Assembly: GCA_023421075.1 (NCBI GenBank)
Contig: JAEZUM010000025.1
Span: 62,001-126,000 of the forward strand
Source: Bacillota bacterium
Lineage (GTDB): Bacteria > Bacillota > Clostridia > Lachnospirales > Lachnospiraceae
Length of the DNA stretch: 64,000 nt
Direction of reading: 5' to 3'
Within the stretch, counting starts at the first letter, position 1, and every line of letters starts with the position of its first letter. A model generated the notes under the pieces. It saw only the letters and a program-made list of their open reading frames with translations. It searched no databases and was not told where the DNA came from. Below are positions 42,702 through 51,464 of this stretch, in pieces. A program made the translations under genes and the position numbers.

Positions 42702-43247
42702 ATGAGAATAACAGCAGAAGATACGATGGCATTAATCGTTGATTTTCAAGAGAGACTGCTTCCGGTCATTGACCGAAATGAGGAGCTTATCCATAATACA
42801 GAGATACTGATCAAGGGACTTCAGACATTGCAGATACCAATGATTATAACCCAACAATACACCAAAGGAATCGGGATGACGGTACCCGCACTTGCCGAGC
42901 TTTTCGGAGACAGCTTTCAATATCAGGACAAGGTAGCCTTTAGTTGTGCTGAGGATGAAGTAACACTGACAAAGATTAAGGCAACTGGGAAGAAGAACAT
43001 CATCGTATGCGGTATTGAGGCTCATATCTGTGTATTACAGACAGTCATAGACCTGATCGCTATGGGTTATCATGTTCTGTTGGTTGAGGATTGCATCGGA
43101 TCCAGAACAGAAAGTAACCGCCAGATTGGAATTCGACGTGCACTACAGGAAGGGGCTATTCCTACCTCCTATGAGTCGATCCTGTTCGAGTTGACCAGAG
43201 TAGCGAAGACAGATACCTTCAAGGAAATCTCAAAGCTGATAAAATAG
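42702..43247 (+). CDS. Isochorismatase-family cysteine hydrolase
   Basis: A 181-aa single-domain hydrolase. The catalytic triad is visible: Asp14 in ALIVDFQERL, Lys77 in YQDKVAFS and Cys110 in CGIEAHICVLQT, preceded by the cis-peptide region. Relatives include nicotinamidases, ureidoacrylate and other amide hydrolases (YcaC group). The start has AAGGAGAGG. It is followed 22 nt later by a GH20 gene and probably co-transcribed with it. The substrate is not readable from sequence. Confidence 0.92.
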   Translation: MRITAEDTMALIVDFQERLLPVIDRNEELIHNTEILIKGLQTLQIPMIITQQYTKGIGMTVPALAELFGDSFQYQDKVAFSCAEDEVTLTKIKATGKKNIIVCGIEAHICVLQTVIDLIAMGYHVLLVEDCIGSRTESNRQIGIRRALQEGAIPTSYESILFELTRVAKTDTFKEISKLIK

Positions 43248-43269
43248 ACGATGAAAGAGAGGCGATTCT

Positions 43270-45162
43270 ATGTATATTATTCCGAATCCACAAAGCATCA
43301 AGTATTTAGCAGATTCCTTTACGATCACTTATCAAAGCAGGATTGTAATCGATTCTGATTGTACCAATATTGTTTTTCATCATGCCAAGCTGCTGCAGCA
43401 GGATCTGGAACAGAAGCTGGGATATCTGATTGCTGTCACGAAGGGGTGTTTTGAGTCCGGATGTATTTATCTGAAACAAGTGGCCGCACTTAAGAAGAAT
43501 GAATATACCCTGTCCGTGGAAGAGAGTGGTATCTTCCTGCATGGCGGATCCGAGGAGGCACTTCTATACAGCGTTCAGACCCTGCGACAGATAGTAGCAC
43601 AGGAAGGTGCCTGTCTAAAGGGCTTATATATCTATGACTATCCGGAGATTGAGAACCGTGGCTATTATCTTGATGTAACAAGAGGAAGAATTCCAACGCT
43701 ATCCTATCTTAAAGGATTTGCGGACAAGCTAAGCTACTATAAAATCAATCAATTGCAGCTCTATATCGAGCATAGCTTCTTATTCAAGGAGTTCAGTGAG
43801 GTATGGGGAGATGATACACCGCTGACAGCAGAAGAAATTCTGGAACTGGATGAGTACTGCAGTAATCTTCATATTGAGCTGGTACCTTCCATTGCTACCT
43901 TCGGTCATCTTCATAAGCTTCTTAGTACGAAGACCTATACGCATCTGTGTGAGCTGCCGGAATCAGATAGCCAACCCTTCTCCTTTGAAGATCGTATGAT
44001 GCATCATACCATTGATCCCACCAAAGAAGAGAGTATGCATCTGATTAAGAAATTGATCGATGAGTATCAACCGCTGTTCCGCTCCAGACAATTTAATATC
44101 TGTGCTGATGAGACCTTTGATCTAGGTAAGGGAAGAACCAAATTGCTTGTGGAAGAAAAGGGTGTTGATAATATATATATTGATTACGTTAAGGAGCTTT
44201 GTGAATATCTGGTTGGCAAAGGCATCCGACCGATGTTCTGGGGAGATATTGTCTGTGGCTTCCCGGAGGCAATCAAGAAATTACCGGAGGAGACCATCTG
44301 CCTGAACTGGGGCTATGATGCGAATCAGAGTGAGGAGTCTACCATGCTTCTTCACAAAGCCGGTGCGACCCAGTATCTGTGCCCGGGTGTGAATGGATGG
44401 AATCAATTTATTAATAAGACTCAGGATGCTTATGAGAATATTATTCGTATGTGCAGCTATGCTCATAAATACAATGCCCTCGGCTTGTTGAATACAGATT
44501 GGGGTGATTTTGGTCATATTAATCATCCGGAATTTAGTGTGATCGGTATGATCTATGGAGCTGCCTTCTCCTGGAACAGCAACATTCTTGGAAGCAAGGA
44601 GATAAACGCTCAGATATCGAGACTGGAATACGGTGATCAGAACGAAAGCTTTGCAGAGCTGGTATCTACAATAGCAAACCATACGATGTTCGAATGGTAT
44701 CATATTGTTCGTTATCGGGAGTTAGAGGTTAAGGGCAAACCGGAAGAGGATCGTAAGTACTATCTGCTCGGACTCAATTTTGACGGTGCCAAGGCAGCCA
44801 ATGAAGAACTCGAGGCTGTTATTACAAAGCTTTATCAGATGATTCGTCAGTTGCCGGAGGGTAGTAGGACCTTGATGAAAGCATATATTCTGGCTGCAGA
44901 AGGAATTCGAATCTTTAACCGCATCGGTGCCACCATCGGCTTAATAAGGTATCATGTGAAGAATGAAGCGGCAGCACAACCTGATGTTTTGGCTGGACAA
45001 TTGGAGAATTGGTTCCACCATTATAAGGGTGTATGGCGCAAGGTCAGCAAGGAGTCTGAGTTGTATCGTCTTCAGGAGCTCATTCTATGGTATGCAAAGG
45101 AGCTTAGAAGCATGGCGGAGTCCTATCATATCTGTGGCAATTGCAACTGCGCAGGAAGATAA
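43270..45162 (+). CDS. Beta-N-acetylhexosaminidase, glycoside hydrolase family 20
   Basis: A 630-aa GH20 enzyme. An N-terminal GH20b-type domain (about 1-120) precedes the barrel, which opens with NRGYYLDVTRGRIPTLSYLK. The catalytic pair is Asp280-Glu281 in NICADETFDLG; the Asp positions the substrate acetamido group and the Glu is the acid. WGD and LNWGYDAN motifs follow. No signal peptide is seen, so it probably acts on imported N-acetylhexosaminides such as chitobiose or glycan fragments. The C-terminal 180 residues are helical. It is second in a two-gene transcript. Confidence 0.92.
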   Translation: MYIIPNPQSIKYLADSFTITYQSRIVIDSDCTNIVFHHAKLLQQDLEQKLGYLIAVTKGCFESGCIYLKQVAALKKNEYTLSVEESGIFLHGGSEEALLYSVQTLRQIVAQEGACLKGLYIYDYPEIENRGYYLDVTRGRIPTLSYLKGFADKLSYYKINQLQLYIEHSFLFKEFSEVWGDDTPLTAEEILELDEYCSNLHIELVPSIATFGHLHKLLSTKTYTHLCELPESDSQPFSFEDRMMHHTIDPTKEESMHLIKKLIDEYQPLFRSRQFNICADETFDLGKGRTKLLVEEKGVDNIYIDYVKELCEYLVGKGIRPMFWGDIVCGFPEAIKKLPEETICLNWGYDANQSEESTMLLHKAGATQYLCPGVNGWNQFINKTQDAYENIIRMCSYAHKYNALGLLNTDWGDFGHINHPEFSVIGMIYGAAFSWNSNILGSKEINAQISRLEYGDQNESFAELVSTIANHTMFEWYHIVRYRELEVKGKPEEDRKYYLLGLNFDGAKAANEELEAVITKLYQMIRQLPEGSRTLMKAYILAAEGIRIFNRIGATIGLIRYHVKNEAAAQPDVLAGQLENWFHHYKGVWRKVSKESELYRLQELILWYAKELRSMAESYHICGNCNCAGR

Positions 45163-45220
45163 AAGCAAGCGATGACATGGAAAGAGGAAGTCATTTCTTA
45201 CAATATTTGAATAGTATTTG

Positions 45221-45298
45221 ATAAGGTTAATTGTAATCCATAGCGGTCATCTCTTAGTTGAGATGATCCGGCTCGGATACAGTTAACCTTATTTATTT
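45221..45298 (+). terminator. Terminator-like double hairpin after GH20
   Basis: Outer ATAAGGTTAA (45221-45230) pairs with TTAACCTTAT (45283-45292), and inner TCATCTC pairs with GAGATGA (45247-45266). An A/T-rich TTATTT tail follows. Confidence 0.55.
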
Positions 45299-45372
45299 GA
45301 AATAATTGATCGCTTTATCCTATATCAATCTGATTTCAGCATATTGAATCGCTTTCTTGTAGGAATCACAGC

Positions 45373-45388
45373 AATGACAAATGTCATT
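45373..45388. promoter_or_regulatory. Palindrome upstream of the ABC exporter promoter
   Basis: AATGACAAATGTCATT, 7-bp arms around AA, 130 nt before the exporter ATPase gene. Possibly a regulator site. Confidence 0.4.
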
Positions 45389-45410
45389 CTATATCGTGAC
45401 GCAGTTCACT

Positions 45411-45438
45411 GGAATCAGAGATCTGATTTCGGTATAGT
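45411..45438 (+). promoter_or_regulatory. Possible promoter and operator of the ABC exporter operon
   Basis: GGAATCAGAGATCTGATTTC (45411-45430) is a 20-nt palindrome with one wobble, lying directly before TATAGT (45433-45438). With TGGAAT as a weak -35 the spacer is 17 nt, so the palindrome fills the promoter. The remaining part of this 355-nt gap shows nothing else clear. Confidence 0.5.
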
Positions 45439-45517
45439 ATAGGTGTAAGGAACAGATTACCATAAAATTAATATTGAGAATAAATCATAGAAAGATATGG
45501 ATTAGGAGGAGTAGTAA

Positions 45518-46450
45518 ATGGTAGTAAAGGTTGATGGATTAGTAAAACGTTATGATAAGTTGGTAGCTCTTGATTATCTTGATCTTCAGGTTGAGGAGGG
45601 AGAGATCTTCGGACTTCTGGGACCGAACGGCTCCGGTAAGACAACAGCAATTAATTGTATCCTGTCCTTGCTGAAATATGATAAGGGTAGCATTGAAATC
45701 TTCGGTAAGAGGATGGGACCGAATGCTTATGATATTAAGAAAGACATCGGAATTATCATGCAGAATGTTGCGGTATTTGATGAGCTGACGGTATATGAGA
45801 ATATATCTTATTTCTGCAGCTTATACATCAAGAACAGAGACGAAGTAAAGAGATTAACAAAGGAAGCGATTGAATTCGTATCGCTGGAGGACTATAAAGG
45901 CTTTTATCCGAAGAAGCTCAGCGGTGGTTTGCTTAGAAGACTGAATATCGCTTGCGGTATCGTTCATAAGCCGAAGCTGATTATTCTTGATGAGCCTACG
46001 GTAGCAGTCGATCCTCAGAGCCGTAATAAGATTCTGGAGGGGATCAAGAAGCTGAACGAAGAGGGTGCAACCATTATCTATACCTCTCATTATATGGAGG
46101 AGGTGGAGCAGATCTGCTCCAACATCGCAATTATCGATAAGGGCAGAGTAATTGCTAAGGGTACGAAGGATGAATTGAAAGCAATGATAAGCGTCGGTGA
46201 GAAGATCCAGGTAGAGGTTTTCCGAATGGAGGAGGAGCCGTTAGCAGAGCTTCGCAAATTACCGAATGTATATTCCGTTACACACAATGAGAATCTTCTG
46301 GAGATCAAATCCAAGAAAGGCAAGAATAATCTGGTCAGCGTTCTGGAGTTTATGCAGAGGATGAATATCAATTTTGGAAAAGTGATCACAGAGGTTCCCA
46401 CTCTCAATGACGTATTCCTGGAGATTACGGGAAAAGAATTGAGAGACTAG
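45518..46450 (+). CDS. ABC exporter ATP-binding protein
   Basis: A 310-aa ATPase of the drug/lipid export (CcmA/NatA/DrrA-like) class. Walker A GPNGSGKT is at residues 35-42, the signature is LSGGLLRRLNIA, and Walker B is LIILDEPTVAVDPQSR. The switch is YTSHYMEE. A C-terminal accessory region of about 80 residues follows, as in this class. The start has TTAGGAGGAG. It powers the two permeases encoded directly downstream. No neighbouring gene identifies the substrate. Confidence 0.94.
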   Translation: MVVKVDGLVKRYDKLVALDYLDLQVEEGEIFGLLGPNGSGKTTAINCILSLLKYDKGSIEIFGKRMGPNAYDIKKDIGIIMQNVAVFDELTVYENISYFCSLYIKNRDEVKRLTKEAIEFVSLEDYKGFYPKKLSGGLLRRLNIACGIVHKPKLIILDEPTVAVDPQSRNKILEGIKKLNEEGATIIYTSHYMEEVEQICSNIAIIDKGRVIAKGTKDELKAMISVGEKIQVEVFRMEEEPLAELRKLPNVYSVTHNENLLEIKSKKGKNNLVSVLEFMQRMNINFGKVITEVPTLNDVFLEITGKELRD

Positions 46451-46545
46451 TGCGAAAATATAAAGCGATTTTCTCACTCTAGAGTAGGGATGTAAGATTT
46501 TATAGCCGCTCCGAATTCCAGATATGCGGCAGAATGGAGATTATT

Positions 46546-47679
46546 ATGAGCTTTCAATTATATATAACAAGACTGAAATGTCTGTTTCGAAACAAGGAAG
46601 CAATGTTCTGGTGCTACTTGTTTCCAATCATACTGGCAAGCTGCTTCTTCTTTGCCTTTAATAACTTATGGAAAATTGAATACTTCGATACCATTCCGAT
46701 TGCTTATGTTACAAAAGGAGAAGCGGATGAAGCCTTTGTGGAGGTATTGGAAGCAGCAGCAACCTCCGAAAATGTTAAGATGTTTGAGATCAATTATAGT
46801 GATGAGACTAAGGCGAAGCAGCTCCTTGAGGGCGGTGTTGTGGATGCCTATGTTGTCGGCAGCACAGACCCGGTACTTTATGTGAAAGAGAGTGGCCTAA
46901 ATCAGACAATTCTAAAATCCTTCCTGGACACCTATCAACAGATGGCGGCTACAGTTACAACGATTCTTAAGAGTAATCCCAAGGCCATCGAAGAAGGATT
47001 ATTGGACGATATAATGCAACATAGCACCTATCTTACTGAGGTGAAGGATGACAAAAAGCCCGCGGATTTATTGGTGTTTTTTTATTCACTTCTCGCGTTT
47101 ACCTGTATCTTTGCCGCAAACTGGGGGTTGGATGAGGTTATCAATATTCAGGCGAATCTATCCGGGCGCGGTGCCAGAATGAGTGTATCGGCAATCCCGA
47201 AGATGAAGCTGTTTCTATGTAATATCATGGCAGCCTTTACGGCACATATAGGAAGCCTGTTGCTGTTGTTCCTATACATGTATTTCATTATAAAAGTGGA
47301 TTTCGGAAATAATCTGCTGTATCTCTTTGTAGCTTGTATGGTAGGCTCGTTCGCAGGACTCGGAATGGGTGCCTTCATCGGTGTCTGGGTGAAGAAGAAG
47401 GCAGAAGTTAAGGAAGCAATTCTGACCACAGTGACATTGGGAGGAGCCTTCCTATCCGGTATGATGATGTCTCAAATTAAATATATGGTAGCAACGAAAT
47501 TCCCGCTTCTGGCTTATATTAACCCGGTTAATCTTATGACAGATTCGATGTACAGTCTGTATTACTATGATACCTATGAGCGATATTACATGAATATCAT
47601 GATCTTAGGTGTAATAGCAATCATATTCGGTGCCCTTGCCATCGTCGGAATTAGGAGGAAGAATTATGCAAGTATTTAA
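46546..47679 (+). CDS. ABC-2 type exporter permease 1
   Basis: A 377-aa ABC-2 membrane protein. One helix near the start (AMFWCYLFPIILASCFFFAFNNLW) leads to an extracellular domain of about 140 residues, followed by five helices (first: LLVFFYSLLAFTCIFAANWG). I chose the ATG at 46546, 6 nt after GGAG, rather than an ATG at 46534 that overlaps the binding site. It overlaps the second permease gene by 14 nt. The two should pair into a heterodimeric exporter (YhgE/ABC2_membrane_3-like fold). Confidence 0.9.
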   Translation: MSFQLYITRLKCLFRNKEAMFWCYLFPIILASCFFFAFNNLWKIEYFDTIPIAYVTKGEADEAFVEVLEAAATSENVKMFEINYSDETKAKQLLEGGVVDAYVVGSTDPVLYVKESGLNQTILKSFLDTYQQMAATVTTILKSNPKAIEEGLLDDIMQHSTYLTEVKDDKKPADLLVFFYSLLAFTCIFAANWGLDEVINIQANLSGRGARMSVSAIPKMKLFLCNIMAAFTAHIGSLLLLFLYMYFIIKVDFGNNLLYLFVACMVGSFAGLGMGAFIGVWVKKKAEVKEAILTTVTLGGAFLSGMMMSQIKYMVATKFPLLAYINPVNLMTDSMYSLYYYDTYERYYMNIMILGVIAIIFGALAIVGIRRKNYASI

Positions 47680-48838
47680 GGCTTACTATAAAATATTAAA
47701 GGCGCAACTAGTCTCAATCATAATCTATGCAGTACTTTTTCTGATGTTGACCATACTGTTTACGGGCAATATAACCCAGACCACGGAACAATTCGAGGTG
47801 AGAAAGGTTCCGGTGATGGTAATCAATGAAGATGGTGAGAATAGTCTGATTAGCGGGTTTTTGAATTACCTTGAGGATTATGTGACCTACGTAGAACCGA
47901 AGAAGGATGCGACAGCAATTCGGGATGCACTATATAACAGAGAGGTATCCTATATCCTTACGATACCGGCAGGATTTACAGAAAGCTTTCATAATAATGG
48001 AAATATCAGCCTTATAAAGCAGACGGCCCCGGATTCTATGGAGGCAATAACAATCGATAGTGCGATAGATAATTATTTCAAAATCGCGAAGGTATACCGG
48101 GTTTATTTGCCGGAAGCTTCTACCGAAGAGATCAGTGCCAATGTGAAAGAAAATCTACAGAAACAGACTACCGTTCAGTTACATGGGGAACAAAAAGATT
48201 CAATAAGCTCAGGGAACAGCTTTAATAAATACTACTTCAATTATCTGGGCTATATAATGATAGCAATATTTATCACCAGTGTCAGTACGGTTATGTTCTC
48301 CTTCCATAGTCTTGATATCAGGAGAAGACACTTTGCATCACCGATTTCGGTACGGGATTTGAATGTGCAGTTGATCCTTGCTAATCTGATCTTTGTTATG
48401 TTTTATGTCGTACTTTTTACGGCTGCCGGATATATCTTAAATAAGAACAGAATCATGAATTCGAATACAATGCTATTCTTATTAAATGCTTTTGTCTTTG
48501 CTTTCGTAGTCTTAAGTGTAAGTTACTTGATCGGTATCAGTGTGAAGAGTAAAAAAGCAATCTCTGCTATCTCTACCGCAGCATCCGTTGGGTTGGCTTT
48601 TCTAAGCGGTATGTTTGTTCCTCAGGAGTTTCTTGGTGCTCCGGTACTTAAGGTGGCAAGTTTTACTCCGGTATATTGGTTTGTAAAAGCCAATAATGCC
48701 ATTGAGACAGTGACACAGACTACTTGGTCACAGCTGTCCGGCATAGCAAGCTATATGGCGATACAGCTTGGGTTTGCAGCAGCCATTATCTCAATCGCTT
48801 TGGTAGTGAGCAAAAGAAAGAGACAACAGATCAGTTAA
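47666..48838 (+). CDS. ABC-2 type exporter permease 2
   Basis: A 390-aa ABC-2 permease with the same architecture as its neighbour: an early helix (LVSIIIYAVLFLMLTILFTG), a large external domain, then five helices ending in LGFAAAIISIALVV and a basic tail. The ATG at 47666 follows AGGAGG and overlaps the upstream gene. VPVMVINEDGENSLISGFLNYL in the external domain is typical of YhaP/ABC2_membrane_3 proteins. Substrate unknown; an antibiotic, peptide or lipid is likely. Confidence 0.9.
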   Translation: MQVFKAYYKILKAQLVSIIIYAVLFLMLTILFTGNITQTTEQFEVRKVPVMVINEDGENSLISGFLNYLEDYVTYVEPKKDATAIRDALYNREVSYILTIPAGFTESFHNNGNISLIKQTAPDSMEAITIDSAIDNYFKIAKVYRVYLPEASTEEISANVKENLQKQTTVQLHGEQKDSISSGNSFNKYYFNYLGYIMIAIFITSVSTVMFSFHSLDIRRRHFASPISVRDLNVQLILANLIFVMFYVVLFTAAGYILNKNRIMNSNTMLFLLNAFVFAFVVLSVSYLIGISVKSKKAISAISTAASVGLAFLSGMFVPQEFLGAPVLKVASFTPVYWFVKANNAIETVTQTTWSQLSGIASYMAIQLGFAAAIISIALVVSKRKRQQIS

Positions 48839-48890
48839 GAGAGTTTGAAATGCGTTCCAATAGGGCAAGAATGAAATAGGAGTAAAAGGA

Positions 48891-48933
48891 AGGAAGATAG
48901 ATAAGCTAACTACTTATCTATCTTCCTGTTTTC
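48891..48933. terminator. Bidirectional terminator, exporter / EAL genes
   Basis: AGGAAGATAGATAAG and its exact complement form a 15-bp stem with a 7-nt loop, then TGTTTTC. It sits between convergent genes and can serve both. Confidence 0.9.
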
Positions 48934-48934
48934 T

Positions 48935-51217
48935 CTAGAAACTGATGCTTTCAGGTAGATATACCTTGATGTAAGGATAACGCTCACAATAGCTTGCCTG
49001 ATACTCATAAGAATACCTTACCGTATCAACGGTTTGGCGAAATTCATCCGTATCCATTATAATTCTCGCAACCAAAGGAGTACCATAGGTATTCACGGGG
49101 ATAATATCTTCAGGAAAGTCACACTGAATATTACCGCCATCAATGATGACATTACGTCTGATATTGCCAATTGGGATCGCATTGGTAGCATATAACTGAA
49201 CGGAGATAGTTCCGTTCTTAATTCGTATATCTCCGAAACCGTTATGGTCTCCGATACCGATGATATCAGTACCTTCGCCGAAGATGGCGATATCGCCTTG
49301 CTGGATCTCAATGCCAACCCTTCCGCCGAGAGCTCCGATGCCGGATCCGCAATAAGTATTAAAGCGGATACTGATTATACCGCTTTGTATTGTGATTTTT
49401 CCATCACTGTCCTCCATAGAACCTATGGCGATCGCATTCTTTCCATTGCATTTGATAATCAGGTTACCGGTATTTAAGATGTCCACATAGCCCTTCAGAC
49501 TTCCGATCCCGACCGCTTTTGTTCCCTCACATGTGATCTTGATTTTTCCGTGATCAATCTTAATCTTTGTATTCCCGAATATGCTTCCGATACCAACCGT
49601 GTTATAACCGGACGCCTCGACATAGATCATACCTGATATGACATGGATTAATGAATTATACGGATTTTGTCCGCCTCCAATGCCAACGGACATATTCCCA
49701 CAGCAGGTTACTTTAATACTTCCGGCAGAAGATAGGGAAATGTTTCCATAAGCCTGATTGGGTGTACCACCGATACCGACCCGGTTGGTACGTTCTGCCT
49801 GTATGGTAAGATTTCCGTCTCCGACAATCGTTAAATCAGAGGTTTCCGGAACCCGGATTCCATCGAACAGAAGATCGTTATCTCCTGATAGATTTAGAAC
49901 AACGGAGCAATTTTTCCCTAATATTATTGTCGGTTTTTCATTTCCACGAAGTCTGACGTGATCTAGAGTGATATGGCAGGCATGATTATCAGGGATAATG
50001 ATCGAAATATTCGCGATCATTTCCTGATTACCGGATATAGTGATCTCACGCTCTCGTATCAATATATCAGAATACATTTCCAAGGCTAGTGCAGCCGGAT
50101 AGATTATAGTATCATCCTTTGTCTCATACAGCTTCCTTCCTTTACCCTCTATTTGAATACGACCGTTAATATCCTGGATCCTATCGATGATATCCTGCGA
50201 TATCTTCGAAAGTAGTTCCGGATTAGGTCTGGCGGTGTAATAGCCTTGAATATAATCCACACCGAGTCCGATGACATATTCAAATTCTTCATTTGTCTCG
50301 ATCCCTTCCGCAATCACCTTGATATTATTTTGGGATGCAAAATTGATAAGGCTGGTTACGACATGTTGCTTTTTGGAATCAACGTTAATGTATCGGAGTA
50401 TAGTACCGTCTATTTTTATGTAGTTGGGATTGGAATTAAGCAAATTAGATTCGTTGGAATATCCGGTGCCATAATCATCAAGAGCCAGCTGGCATCCGGT
50501 TTCCTGAAGTCTTTTGCTGATTAATTTAAGACCCTCATCGCTTAATATGGTTGACTCCGTGATTTCCATTACTACATTTCGAAAAAGGGCGCTGTAATTA
50601 TGGTATAATTCTTCGAAGTCTATATCAGTCAGTTGGTGGCTGGAGATGCTGTTAATGAACAATTTTTTATTCAGAAACAGATCCTTGTTTTCTTTCATAA
50701 TCCGTAGGGTATTATAGAAGGTAAACCGTTCTATGTTATATAGACAATTCTCCTTTGTTGCCAGATCAAGGATTTCGATCGGAGTAAGATCGATGGTATC
50801 CGGATCAGTTCTCATTAATGCTTCATAGGCGAATATATCTCCGGTTTTGGCATCAACAATCGGCTGAAAATGGTATTGAAACAGATTGTTCTCTATGAGT
50901 CTTTGAAAACTGTTCAGCTTATTTGATATGGCGCCGTAATGATCTCTTAGGAATAACTCTTCAATCTGGTTGATCATATTATAATTTCTTTTTAGATGGG
51001 CTACCGTACCAATGAGGAGAAGAATATCGATAATTAAAAGAATTAGAGTTATTGGTCTGGAATAATGAAAATCCAGTGAATACGAGATAAAGGTCAGCAC
51101 GATAAGGAGAAGGTCCAGGTAGAATAACCTTACGATCACGTTAAATTTCTTCCGATAATTCTGAAAATCCTGCCGATTTTTCTGCATAGCACACCGATAC
51201 CTTTCAATATATTTCAT
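48935..51217 (-). CDS. EAL-domain c-di-GMP phosphodiesterase fused to beta-helix-like repeats
   Basis: A 760-aa protein. Two membrane helices lie at about 28-74. The EAL domain (about 105-345) keeps the catalytic residues: Glu in YEALMRTD, Asn in FINSIS, Glu in VMEITES, Asp-Asp in ALDDYGTGYS, Lys in IKIDG, Glu in AEGIE and Gln in IQGYY. It should hydrolyse c-di-GMP. From about 380 to 710 come about ten imperfect repeats with the core VGIGS/IGIGG followed by I.I..G.I (for example NTVGIGSIFGNTKIKIDHGKI cut to units), suggesting a right-handed beta-helix. Such repeats are usually extracellular, so the pairing is unusual. The start is uncertain: the binding site is weak. Confidence 0.88.
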   Translation of the reverse strand: MKYIERYRCAMQKNRQDFQNYRKKFNVIVRLFYLDLLLIVLTFISYSLDFHYSRPITLILLIIDILLLIGTVAHLKRNYNMINQIEELFLRDHYGAISNKLNSFQRLIENNLFQYHFQPIVDAKTGDIFAYEALMRTDPDTIDLTPIEILDLATKENCLYNIERFTFYNTLRIMKENKDLFLNKKLFINSISSHQLTDIDFEELYHNYSALFRNVVMEITESTILSDEGLKLISKRLQETGCQLALDDYGTGYSNESNLLNSNPNYIKIDGTILRYINVDSKKQHVVTSLINFASQNNIKVIAEGIETNEEFEYVIGLGVDYIQGYYTARPNPELLSKISQDIIDRIQDINGRIQIEGKGRKLYETKDDTIIYPAALALEMYSDILIREREITISGNQEMIANISIIIPDNHACHITLDHVRLRGNEKPTIILGKNCSVVLNLSGDNDLLFDGIRVPETSDLTIVGDGNLTIQAERTNRVGIGGTPNQAYGNISLSSAGSIKVTCCGNMSVGIGGGQNPYNSLIHVISGMIYVEASGYNTVGIGSIFGNTKIKIDHGKIKITCEGTKAVGIGSLKGYVDILNTGNLIIKCNGKNAIAIGSMEDSDGKITIQSGIISIRFNTYCGSGIGALGGRVGIEIQQGDIAIFGEGTDIIGIGDHNGFGDIRIKNGTISVQLYATNAIPIGNIRRNVIIDGGNIQCDFPEDIIPVNTYGTPLVARIIMDTDEFRQTVDTVRYSYEYQASYCERYPYIKVYLPESISF

Positions 51218-51378
51218 ACCACTGGCGATTTAAGCAATATCGAGAATAGTCCTAGCATAATTTTACTTATTATCTGGGATCGTGTCAATTAGAATAATAG
51301 GAAATATGTATCATATAAATGTGTAATAAGTCGTAAAAGAAAGAAATTTGTATTATGTGACCGAAAGGATTAGAAGGA

Positions 51379-51390
51379 GAACAAATGTTT
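51379..51390. promoter_or_regulatory. LexA (SOS) box 1
   Basis: GAACAAATGTTT fits the Gram-positive LexA site GAACRNRYGTTY at every position. It ends 8 nt before the -35 box. Confidence 0.85.
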
Positions 51391-51398
51391 GAATAGTG

Positions 51399-51427
51399 TT
51401 GACAACAGGAAGTGCTTTTGATAGAAT
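51399..51427 (+). promoter_or_regulatory. Promoter of the radical SAM / DNA repair pair
   Basis: TTGACA (51399-51404) and TAGAAT (51422-51427), spacer 17 nt. Confidence 0.85.
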
Positions 51428-51434
51428 AAAAACA

Positions 51435-51446
51435 GAACAAATGTTT
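51435..51446. promoter_or_regulatory. LexA (SOS) box 2
   Basis: An exact second copy of GAACAAATGTTT, 7 nt after the -10 box and so at the transcription start. Together with box 1 it brackets the promoter. Confidence 0.85.
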
Positions 51447-51464
51447 GATAATAGAGGTGAGACA

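Noticed and set aside
51396..51464. Longer N-terminus for the radical SAM protein
   Set aside because: The extension starts inside the -35/-10 promoter and includes a LexA box; the family N-terminus and ribosome binding site support 51465.
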